Assembly: GCA_020846515.1 (NCBI GenBank)
Contig: JADLDX010000185.1
Coordinates: 1-5,493, forward strand
Origin: Pirellulaceae bacterium
Lineage (GTDB): Bacteria > Planctomycetota > Planctomycetia > Pirellulales > Pirellulaceae
DNA length: 5,493 nt
Direction of reading: 5' to 3'
Position 1 is the first letter of the stretch. Each line of letters starts with the position of its first letter. Below are positions 1-5,080 of this stretch, piece by piece. A model generated the notes under the pieces. The model saw nothing but the letters and a program-made list of their open reading frames with translations. It made no database searches and was not told the origin of the DNA. A program made the translations under genes and the position numbers.

Positions 1-749
1 ATCTCAATTTCTTTGTTGGTGAGAAACGTGCGTTGACCACTTACTTTATGTGTGGCTTCGTAGATACTCAGCTTGCGATCGACCATCGCTTCCGCCAAGG
101 CGCCTGGCCGATTTTTGATCTCCGCCAACTCATGCATCATGGCGGCAATCGCGCTGACACGTTTTTCTTCCACATGCTGAAACACCCCGTTCTCATTGAC
201 GATTGGTCCAGCGTCACCGATCAGGGCGCGAGGATGCATGTAGATGCGGTCGCAACCCAGCGCCAGGATGGCAGCACCGCTGTAGGCCTCTTCGGGAACG
301 TAAACGATGGTGGTAGCCCAATCGATGGCAGCCAATTGCCGCGCGATCTCGACCGAATCCTCCAGGCTACCTCCCGGACTGGTGACGCGGAGCACAATCA
401 CATCGACATCGCCATCTCTGGCAACTTGCAGGCGGTTAAATAGGTAGCTCTTAAGGCTGCCAAAGATGGGCCCGCGCACATCGATCACCATAGCCTGCTT
501 GTACCGGCGTTCCAGCAACTGATCGACCGGCGCAGCTTCTTTCTGTGGCGCAGCATTATTTTGCGGCTGAGCCTCGTCCGACTGCTGCGCGGCTTCGCTG
601 GCAGCCGGCTTGGCTACCTCTAGCTCGGTAACTTCCGCCGTTGGAGGTGCATCGACGGGCTGGAGCGGCGCAGCAGGCTCCTGTGCTTGGCCCAACGACC
701 AGCCCATCAGCATCCAGCACAAGACGAACAAACACATAGAGAGCTTCAT
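1..749 (-). CDS. Secreted ClpP/SppA/NfeD-class serine protease, C-terminus beyond the window
   Basis: The 249 visible residues start with a signal peptide (MKLSMCLFVL..., hydrophobic to about residue 19, cleavage likely near 20-23), then an Ala/Gln/Pro-rich linker (about 24-75), then a crotonase-fold protease domain of the type in membrane-bound NfeD-like and SppA-like proteases. SPGGS (124-128) matches the oxyanion loop. Ser157 in AYSGAA fits the nucleophile, and Lys196 in EEKRVSA, 39 residues later, fits the lysine of the Ser-Lys dyad; the NfeD-type archaeal enzyme has a similar spacing. HPRALIGDAGPI (172-183) is also typical of this group. The start is fixed by an in-frame TAA ending just five codons upstream; no Shine-Dalgarno is obvious. 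It lies 95 bases after the kinase on the same strand. Full NfeD proteins continue with membrane helices and an OB-like domain, which cannot be checked here. It probably acts outside the inner membrane on membrane or secreted proteins; the substrate is unknown. Confidence 0.87.
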   Translation of the reverse strand, partial: MKLSMCLFVLCWMLMGWSLGQAQEPAAPLQPVDAPPTAEVTELEVAKPAASEAAQQSDEAQPQNNAAPQKEAAPVDQLLERRYKQAMVIDVRGPIFGSLKSYLFNRLQVARDGDVDVIVLRVTSPGGSLEDSVEIARQLAAIDWATTIVYVPEEAYSGAAILALGCDRIYMHPRALIGDAGPIVNENGVFQHVEEKRVSAIAAMMHELAEIKNRPGALAEAMVDRKLSIYEATHKVSGQRTFLTNKEIE

Positions 750-774
750 CGTCGTTGGACTTTATCGTCGTTGG
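748..774. repeat. 11-bp direct repeat overlapping the protease start codon
   Basis: ATCGTCGTTGG occurs at 748-758 and again at 764-774, 16 bases apart. On the minus strand this places CCAACGACGAT twice, the second copy running into the ATG of the protease. It could be a binding site or a chance or slippage duplication. The rest of the 95-base gap between protease and kinase (750-844) shows only a weak GGCC-acgag-GGCC dyad at 829-841, with no T-run, so no clear terminator separates the two genes. Confidence 0.45.
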
Positions 775-844
775 GAATTCGGGGGTGAATGCAAATCGTC
801 AGTTTGAGGTAGAGACGAACTAGCTTGCGGCCACGAGGGCCAAC

Positions 845-2587
845 TTACGCCTCCAGGGCAATCCTCTGACGATAATATTTTAGACCGGGGACTAAAAAGC
901 AAGTAGCGGCAACCACACCAAAGATAAGATGGGCGTAGTCCGGAAACACCGCCATGGCCACGCTGGCCATAAACAGACAGGCCGCTTGAACATAAAACGC
1001 ACCGGTCAGGATGCCTGCTTTAATCATGAAGACCATGCCTGTGATGACGCCCAGCAGCGGCGAAAGCGTCAGTGGGTCCAGCCCCAACCACCATTCCAAG
1101 GGCCAAAGCATACCGATCGCCACTAGGCTAGCGCCCCATACGTGGGCGATTTGTCGTTCCACGAAGGTCACTGGCCCTACTTGACGGCGCATCATCCAGA
1201 AGACGGCTGCCCAAGCACCTAATCCGATCGTCCACAAGGCCGCATACCAAAGTCGATTCTCAACGTGCGACCAAGCTAAGGTTTGCGTCAAGATACAGGC
1301 GACCAACAGGACCACGCTGTGCCACATCCACAGCAGCCCCCAGTTCTCAAGCACAGAGGCGTGGTGCGTTTCACGGAACCATCGTCCTACAATATCCGAG
1401 AACGTACCGCCTCGTGCCGAGACCGGTTCGTCGCGAGTAAAAGATTCCAGATCGTCAGCTAGGGCACCGGCGGATGGATAGCGCAGGTCAGGTGGCTTCT
1501 GCAAACAACGAATGACGATCATCTCCAGATCGCGATCGATGGTCGGATCGAGCAAGCGTGGCAGAGGAGGATCGTGCTCGATGATCTTGAGCGCCATCTC
1601 GATCGGCGAGGAGGCAATAAAGGGCGGCCGACCGGTCAACATGTGATAGAGCACGGTGCCCAGTGAGTAGATGTCTGCCGCCGGCCCGCTACTGGCTCCA
1701 CGCCCACCGGCCTGTTCGGGCGACATGTACGAAGGTGTGCCCAAGATCGAACCGCTGTGCGTCAGCGAGTTGGCTGCATCCAGAAATTTGGCCAGACCGA
1801 AATCCATAACCAGCGGCCGACCATCGGCTCCAATGATAATATTCGACGGCTTGATATCGCGATGAAGAATGCCTTGCTGGTGGGCGTGGTCTATGGCTCG
1901 TGCGACATCGGCTAACATCCGCGCTGCTTCGCGCTGGGGCAATGGGCCATCGGACAAACGTTCCGATAATGTCTTCCCCGTAATCAATTGCATGCTGAAA
2001 AACGGATGCCCATCAAAGTCACCAACTTCGTACACTGGCACGATACCGGGGTGATCCAAGCGAGCGGTGGCCTGAGCCTCAGCCAAGAAGCGTTGACGCT
2101 CGTGCTCTGATGTCAACCGTTCGCGCTGAATCATCTTCACGGCCACCAAGCGCCCCAAGCTAATTTGCCGAGCGCGGAAGACAACTCCCATACCACCGCG
2201 ACCGATCTGCTCTTCCAGTTCGTAATCACCCATTTGCCCCGGAAAGGCTTCGGGTGTCTGATCGCTGCCGAGCATCAATGGGCTTCGCCCGCCTAGGCCG
2301 TAATGAGAGCTAGTGGCCTCTTCTTCGTCGCTGGCGGCGCAGTGACCGGCCACATCGGCCAACAGCAATGCCGGCCAAACTTCTTGAATATGTTGGGTCA
2401 AATGCGGATGCTGCTTCATCAGCGCATTGATATCCAGCGACTGACCATTCTGCATTTTATCCAGTTGAGCCGCGACGATTTCGGCTAACTGTTGCTCGAT
2501 GGCATCATCGCTGACTTCACTATCATCGGCCGCAGGCGGCGCGGTCGTCTCAGTCAAAGAGTCCAGTGGCACAGGCGGCATGACCAC
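845..2587 (-). CDS. Membrane-anchored Hanks-type Ser/Thr protein kinase
   Basis: The protein has 580 residues. Residues 28-80 form a helical N-terminal segment (LDINALMKQHPHL) that is common ahead of planctomycete kinase domains. The kinase domain (about 122-385) is complete: glycine loop GRGGMG (129-134), ATP lysine K151 in VAVK, helix-C Glu170, catalytic loop HRDIKPSN (242-249) with D244 and N249, metal-binding DFG (262-264), GTPSYMSPE (283-291) at the end of the activation segment, and D305 in DIYSLG. It should therefore be active, transferring ATP phosphate to Ser/Thr. After a short linker come about six hydrophobic helices (roughly 414-568) and a short basic tail. No separate sensor domain is visible, so any signal must be sensed by the membrane part. 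The GTG start at 2587 has GGGAG (2596-2600) eight bases upstream; the ATG at 2581 would sit 14 bases away and is less likely. The sigma gene stops three bases before it, so translation is probably coupled. The neighbouring sigma factor is the obvious candidate substrate; this is inference. Confidence 0.95.
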   Translation of the reverse strand: MVMPPVPLDSLTETTAPPAADDSEVSDDAIEQQLAEIVAAQLDKMQNGQSLDINALMKQHPHLTQHIQEVWPALLLADVAGHCAASDEEEATSSHYGLGGRSPLMLGSDQTPEAFPGQMGDYELEEQIGRGGMGVVFRARQISLGRLVAVKMIQRERLTSEHERQRFLAEAQATARLDHPGIVPVYEVGDFDGHPFFSMQLITGKTLSERLSDGPLPQREAARMLADVARAIDHAHQQGILHRDIKPSNIIIGADGRPLVMDFGLAKFLDAANSLTHSGSILGTPSYMSPEQAGGRGASSGPAADIYSLGTVLYHMLTGRPPFIASSPIEMALKIIEHDPPLPRLLDPTIDRDLEMIVIRCLQKPPDLRYPSAGALADDLESFTRDEPVSARGGTFSDIVGRWFRETHHASVLENWGLLWMWHSVVLLVACILTQTLAWSHVENRLWYAALWTIGLGAWAAVFWMMRRQVGPVTFVERQIAHVWGASLVAIGMLWPLEWWLGLDPLTLSPLLGVITGMVFMIKAGILTGAFYVQAACLFMASVAMAVFPDYAHLIFGVVAATCFLVPGLKYYRQRIALEA

Positions 2588-2590
2588 GGC

Positions 2591-3262
2591 CTATTCTCCC
2601 GAGTTGCCTGGAGACCTGGCCGCGGAGGCGGCCGCGTCGGCATCCAGCAGTTCGCGCAGTCGTCGAATGGCTCGCAAGTAACGCATGCTCGCCGCCGGTT
2701 CGGTCAGTTGCAAGGCAGAGGCGATTTCTCCATTGCTCAACTGTTCGTAATGTCGCATCAGGATGATGTCTCGGTCGGTGTCACCCAGCCGGGCGATCGC
2801 TCCTTCGACATGGACAGCCAACTCGCGCTGCGACGCGGCTGCCGCCGGTGTCATTCCTGGATCGCACAATTGCCCCACAATGTCCAACGATGATTGATCG
2901 ACCGCCCCTGAGACCATCATCGGTTGTTCGCGATCAATCGAACGTTTGGCCGAAACGCGATGGCGGCGATGTGCGTCAATCAGGCGATCTTTGGCGATTT
3001 GCCGAATCCATAGGTGAAAGGCCATCACCGGATTCTGCAAGTAGTCCAAGAGGCGCCGGTTGGCTTCAATCAAGACATCCTGGACCACATCGCTGACATC
3101 GACGCGACGTTTAATTCGCTGGTCCAGACGCAACTGAATCATGCGATGTAAGGATTCGCGGTGGCGGGCTAGCAGTCGTTCAACCGCCTGACCATCCCCC
3201 TCCTTGGCGCCCTTGAGCAACTCAACGGTGTTTTCGGCATCAGGCCAGATTGACTTCGTCAT
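2591..3262 (-). CDS. ECF-type RNA polymerase sigma factor paired with a Ser/Thr kinase
   Basis: The protein has 223 residues. Sigma region 2 spans about 26-101: the core-binding segment DVSDVVQDVLIEANRRL (55-71), then FHLWIRQIAKDRLIDAHRR (82-100), which matches the -10 recognition helices. A linker of about 45 residues follows. Sigma region 4 (about 147-207) has a helix-turn-helix, LSNGEIASALQLTEPAASM (175-193), for -35 recognition. The tail is Ala-rich. No region 1.1 or 3 is seen, so it is an ECF-size factor. Planctomycetes have several ECF groups encoded beside Ser/Thr kinases, and this pair has that layout. There is no adjacent anti-sigma factor. Ser57 lies in sigma 2.2 where many ECFs have Glu (DAED-type motif), which could make core binding depend on phosphorylation; that is inference. 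The ATG at 3262 has only a weak purine stretch upstream (GGATGAAG). The gene heads the sigma-kinase unit, three bases from the kinase. Confidence 0.93.
   Translation of the reverse strand: MTKSIWPDAENTVELLKGAKEGDGQAVERLLARHRESLHRMIQLRLDQRIKRRVDVSDVVQDVLIEANRRLLDYLQNPVMAFHLWIRQIAKDRLIDAHRRHRVSAKRSIDREQPMMVSGAVDQSSLDIVGQLCDPGMTPAAAASQRELAVHVEGAIARLGDTDRDIILMRHYEQLSNGEIASALQLTEPAASMRYLRAIRRLRELLDADAAASAARSPGNSGE
2596..2600 (-). promoter_or_regulatory. Ribosome binding site that selects the GTG start of the kinase
   Basis: On the minus strand GGGAG lies inside the last codons of the sigma gene, eight bases before GTG 2587 and 14 before ATG 2581. The spacing favours the GTG. Because it is embedded in the upstream reading frame, kinase translation should depend on ribosomes finishing the sigma gene. 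Confidence 0.6.
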
Positions 3263-3304
3263 GTCCGCACTTCATCCAGGTCGGCAAAGGTACTTCTATT
3301 CACC

Positions 3305-3317
3305 TACTATTATAGTA
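3305..3317 (-). promoter_or_regulatory. Candidate -10 box inside a 13-bp palindrome upstream of the sigma gene
   Basis: TACTATTATAGTA is a perfect palindrome around a central base. Read on the minus strand it contains TATAAT (3314-3309), an exact sigma-70 -10 hexamer, which would start transcripts about 40 bases before the sigma ATG. No good -35 hexamer is found 16-18 bases upstream (GCTCAT or neighbours), so either the promoter is weak or activator-dependent, or the dyad is itself an operator or autoregulatory site. Confidence 0.4.
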
Positions 3318-3447
3318 ACTAGCCAAGGGGGATGAGCCGGTTCTATCAATCGCCAGCTTAGTTTGCGTGCATTACCAACATTCGCGAAGCTGGCATCAGC
3401 GACGCTAAGCTAGAGGCTAACCCGTGCCCAAGGACACGGCACTCGCA

Positions 3448-3482
3448 GTTCGTGACGTGCTGGATTGACACGTCTTCCGAAC
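3448..3482. other. Imperfect hairpin in the gap upstream of the sigma gene
   Basis: GACGTG (3454-3459) pairs with CACGTC (3469-3474) around a 9-base loop. Outside it GTTCG (3448-3452) pairs with CGAAC (3478-3482), with one unpaired base on the left and three on the right. It lies 45 bases after the stop of the secreted protein gene, so it could end or protect that transcript, but no T-run follows on either strand. The rest of the 264-base gap (3263-3526) holds the -10 candidate, a weaker dyad around 3422-3442 and a TTAGGGGG pair (3507-3514, 3527-3534); I see no gene in it. Confidence 0.4.
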
Positions 3483-3526
3483 AAGACACCTCTACCGAGG
3501 CACCTTTTAGGGGGCCGCCTATCTAC

Positions 3527-3943
3527 TTAGGGGGTGGTGCGTGGTGCGCGAGAGACGCGTTCTAACAGGATATAGTTGCGTCCACGATATTCGGTCACCT
3601 GGCCGGTCACCAGCCAACGTTTATCCTGCGAGTCGGCTCGAACGGCCTGAAGAATTCTTTCGAGAGCCAGATTTTCCAACGCCTCGAGCGACTGCTTGTC
3701 ATCCTCCGTTTCGAGCGTGAGATTATCACCGGCTGAGCGAACAAGCATTAGCCGAGACTCCATACGGGCACCTTCGCGGACCAATTTGCCTGGTTCCCGC
3801 AGTGCCGAGGCCACAGGTGCGGGTGCATCGGTGCGGTTGGCGCCATCGCCAGCTGCCAAGTTAGAGCCAATGGCTGCCAATCCAATAGCATTGAGTAACC
3901 AGAACATGGGTGAATGGGTGGCAGTGCGGAATGTCGTATGCAT
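3527..3943 (-). CDS. Small secreted protein of unknown function
   Basis: With the ATG at 3943 the protein has 138 residues. It has a signal peptide: a short polar N-terminus, a hydrophobic core MFWLLNAIGLAAIG (13-26), and likely cleavage near NLAA (28-31). A charged middle follows, with ALREPGKLVREGARMESRL (47-65). The C-terminal half is one compact domain with a predicted helix (SLEALENLALERILQAV, 85-101) and two strands, RWLVTGQVTEYRGRNYILLERV (109-130), reminiscent of a small beta-barrel, but I cannot assign a family. I chose ATG 3943 because GAAGG (3951-3955) lies seven bases upstream and the signal peptide then begins normally. A GTG at 3982 extends the frame by 13 residues and overlaps the stop of the preceding gene as GTGA. 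It forms a probable two-gene unit with the upstream membrane protein. Export to the periplasm, perhaps binding an envelope component, is inference. Confidence 0.72.
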   Translation of the reverse strand: MHTTFRTATHSPMFWLLNAIGLAAIGSNLAAGDGANRTDAPAPVASALREPGKLVREGARMESRLMLVRSAGDNLTLETEDDKQSLEALENLALERILQAVRADSQDKRWLVTGQVTEYRGRNYILLERVSRAPRTTP

Positions 3944-3978
3944 GAAAATGCCTTCGCTCACAACCCACGATAAGTTTG

Positions 3979-4275
3979 TCACTTGTTGGATTTAGGCAAT
4001 ACCAACGCGTGCAGGCAAATGACACCGCCCGCCGTCAGTAGAACCCAGCCCAACCAAGTTGGAGGTCTCATCTGTTTCTTCGGCGATGGATGAACGTTTA
4101 AATAGAGGGAAGTTCCAAAATCGGCCGCACTCGCGTACTGCGAGCCATGCGTAAAGCGCGCTAGCATTCGCGTACTGGGTTCGTTCAGTACAAAGGACTC
4201 AACAGACCGGAACTGAATGCCCAGCAGGAAGAGCAATATCCCAATCATGAAGTAACGGTTGCGATCAAACTCCAT
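3979..4275 (-). CDS. Small two-helix membrane protein of unknown function
   Basis: The protein has 98 residues. A first membrane helix lies at about 8-21 (YFMIGILLFLLGIQF) and a second at about 74-93 (WLGWVLLTAGGVICLHALVL). Between them is a loop of about 50 residues (RSVESFVLNEPSTRMLARF...), probably outside the membrane, and the protein ends in a basic tail. I do not recognise a named family; the style RNRYF...GIQFR...FVLNE is reminiscent of small proteins seen in planctomycetes. The frame is open from 4350, but ATG 4275 is preferred: GGGAG (4282-4286) stands six bases upstream, and the longer form would add a charged, non-helical leader. Its TGA overlaps the alternative GTG start of the secreted protein gene, so the two are probably co-transcribed. 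It is the first gene of the minus-strand run next to the repeat array. Confidence 0.75.
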   Translation of the reverse strand: MEFDRNRYFMIGILLFLLGIQFRSVESFVLNEPSTRMLARFTHGSQYASAADFGTSLYLNVHPSPKKQMRPPTWLGWVLLTAGGVICLHALVLPKSNK

Positions 4276-4477
4276 GATTTTCTCCCGAACATCAGGGCCC
4301 CTACGATCGTTCACCAGCTCGTTATAGGCGGTGAATCTGAATGCCAGCATTAGCTCTCATTCGGATGCCCAATCCATTCCGGGCCAGAGAGTTTGTCGAG
4401 ATTCAGATCATGCCGATTTCGTAGACCCAACCGATCGCGACCGACCAAGCGGAACTCGTGTGGCCCCAGGGCCAGGG
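4276..4477. other. Upstream region of the minus-strand genes, no gene seen
   Basis: This stretch should carry the promoter of the small membrane protein gene. A TATAAC (4326-4321, minus strand) is a possible -10, but no fitting -35 is found. Both strands have short open frames, yet none has a good start signal. The minus frame 4571-4350 begins inside repeat A and is probably not translated. Confidence 0.4.
4282..4286 (-). promoter_or_regulatory. Ribosome binding site for the small membrane protein
   Basis: GGGAG (inside GGGAGA) on the minus strand lies six bases before ATG 4275. It is the best Shine-Dalgarno on the minus strand of the window and decides the start against the in-frame ATG at 4350. 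Confidence 0.6.
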
Positions 4478-4547
4478 CCGCTCGGGGACACAGGCAATCG
4501 TTGTTTGCGCCAACGCTAGCATTGCGAGCATTCACCGTCGTACCGTC
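4478..4547 (+). repeat. Repeat unit A (70 bp, long type)
   Basis: It aligns without gaps to unit B at 4651-4720 with 62 of 70 bases identical by my count. It can fold as GCAAT (4494-4498) with ATTGC (4521-4525) outside and CGTTG (4499-4503) with CAACG (4511-4515) inside, leaving CTAGC as a one-sided bulge and GGGGACACAG as an unpaired 5' foot. Confidence 0.8.
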
Positions 4548-4559
4548 GGGGATACCGTC

Positions 4560-4599
4560 GGGGACACACACAATCGTCCATTGCTAGCAAAATTGCACA
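4560..4599 (+). repeat. Repeat unit C (40 bp, short type)
   Basis: It aligns without gaps to unit D at 4758-4797, about 32 of 40 bases identical. It begins GGGGACACACACAATCG and contains the perfect palindrome TTGCTAGCAA (4581-4590). Confidence 0.7.
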
Positions 4600-4650
4600 G
4601 ATGCACATGGGGACACAAGCAATCGCTACCCAGGGATATCCACCGAGAAA

Positions 4651-4720
4651 CCGCCCGGGGACACAGGCAATCGTTGTTTTCGCCAATGCTAGCATTGCGC
4701 TCAGTCACAGTCGCACCGTC
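4651..4720 (+). repeat. Repeat unit B (70 bp, long type)
   Basis: Direct copy of unit A, 173 bases further on. The same fold is kept: GCAAT (4667-4671) with ATTGC (4694-4698) and CGTTG (4672-4676) with CAATG (4684-4688). The C-to-T change in the inner arm turns a G-C into a G-T pair. An alternative fold is the 14-bp perfect palindrome CAATGCTAGCATTG (4684-4697). Confidence 0.8.
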
Positions 4721-4757
4721 GTGGAAGTCACACCTCGGGGACACGGGGATATCCACC

Positions 4758-4811
4758 GGGGACACAGACAAGTGTGTGTTGCTAGCATAATGGCACATTG
4801 TCTGTGTCCCC
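4758..4811. repeat. Repeat unit D with inverted end: long hairpin
   Basis: GGGGACACAGACAA (4758-4771) is repeated perfectly inverted at 4798-4811. TGTG (4773-4776) with CACA (4794-4797) extends the stem past one bulged base, leaving a 17-base loop that holds GCTAGC. A T5 run (4817-4821) follows on the plus strand, so it might also stop transcription toward the transposase, but the A/T tail is six bases away. It marks the right end of the array, the only place where a unit foot is inverted. Confidence 0.8.
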
Positions 4812-4987
4812 ATTGCTTTTTGACATTGCTTGCATTGAGTGCGTATCGATTTGGTGGATCATCGGTAACGCTTACGGATGCTTCCGCAAAAAAATCTTCA
4901 AGCATGTTTTCCTTGGCTTCTACCACAGTTTCGCCTAGTCGCTCAGCGATTTCCCCCTTGACGGCCCTTTACCATGGATTCGGACAT
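4812..4987 (-). pseudogene. Possible frameshifted gene remnant next to the array
   Basis: On the minus strand, ATG 4987 opens MSESMVKGRQ and stops at TGA 4945-4943. If the G5 run at 4957-4953 had four Gs, the frame would continue as GEIAERLGETVVEAKENML and on to TDDPPNRYALN before it enters the repeat array at 4811. The composition is protein-like (acidic, amphipathic), but I do not recognise it. An intact alternative start is ATG 4905 with AAGGA just upstream; its product would end in repeat-derived sequence. It could be a gene broken by array insertion or simply a chance frame. The rest of the gap up to 5066 shows no gene. Confidence 0.22.
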
Positions 4988-5066
4988 TGCACTGGCGGCC
5001 AAGCGTGCGCGAGCGTGATGGTAACCGCGGCAGAGCGTTGAGTGAAGGTTGAGTGTTCGTAGGCGT

Positions 5067-5072
5067 GGAGGG
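5067..5072 (+). promoter_or_regulatory. Ribosome binding site of the transposase
   Basis: GGAGGG lies eight bases before ATG 5081, a strong Shine-Dalgarno at good spacing, which supports this start. Confidence 0.7.
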
Positions 5073-5080
5073 CTGGAACT

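Larger units (their letters stand above)
4478..4811. repeat. GGGGACACA / GCTAGCA repeat array, REP-like
   Basis: GGGGACA occurs on the plus strand at 4484, 4560, 4609, 4657, 4737 and 4758, with a GGGGATA at 4548, and once inverted, ending at 4811. Four GCTAGC sites (4515, 4583, 4688, 4781) lie 31, 23, 31 and 23 bases after a GGGGACA. This gives two unit types in the order A, C, B, D. GGGATATCCACCG also occurs twice (4633-4645, 4746-4758). Unit spacing is irregular and the units are imperfect, as in REP or BIME clusters and unlike a CRISPR. It lies in the divergent gap between the minus-strand genes and the plus-strand transposase, a usual place for RAYT-linked REP elements. Confidence 0.8.

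Noticed and set aside
33..443. Open frame on the plus strand
   Set aside because: It is antisense to the protease domain, whose catalytic motifs are on the minus strand; no start signal.
829..841. Terminator after the kinase gene
   Set aside because: The GGCC-acgag-GGCC stem has only four pairs and no T-run follows.
2492..2893. 133-residue open frame on the plus strand
   Set aside because: It covers the sigma/kinase junction antisense and its translation has a random, Arg/Gln-rich composition.
3490..3508. Terminator at CCTC-tacc-GAGG followed by TTTT
   Set aside because: The four-pair stem is too weak, and the T-run is on the plus strand, where no gene ends.
4276..4350. 25-residue N-terminal extension of the small membrane protein
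   Set aside because: A strong Shine-Dalgarno serves ATG 4275, and the extension lacks any start signal of its own.
4478..4811. CRISPR array
   Set aside because: Units differ in length and sequence, spacing is irregular, and no constant repeat with equal-size spacers is present.
4820..4849. Promoter with a perfect TTGACA (4820-4825)
   Set aside because: The best -10 at correct spacing is TATCGA, only half matching, and it lies over 200 bases before the transposase start.
4601..5041. 146-residue plus-strand frame through the array
   Set aside because: More than half of it is translated repeat sequence, with no ribosome binding site.
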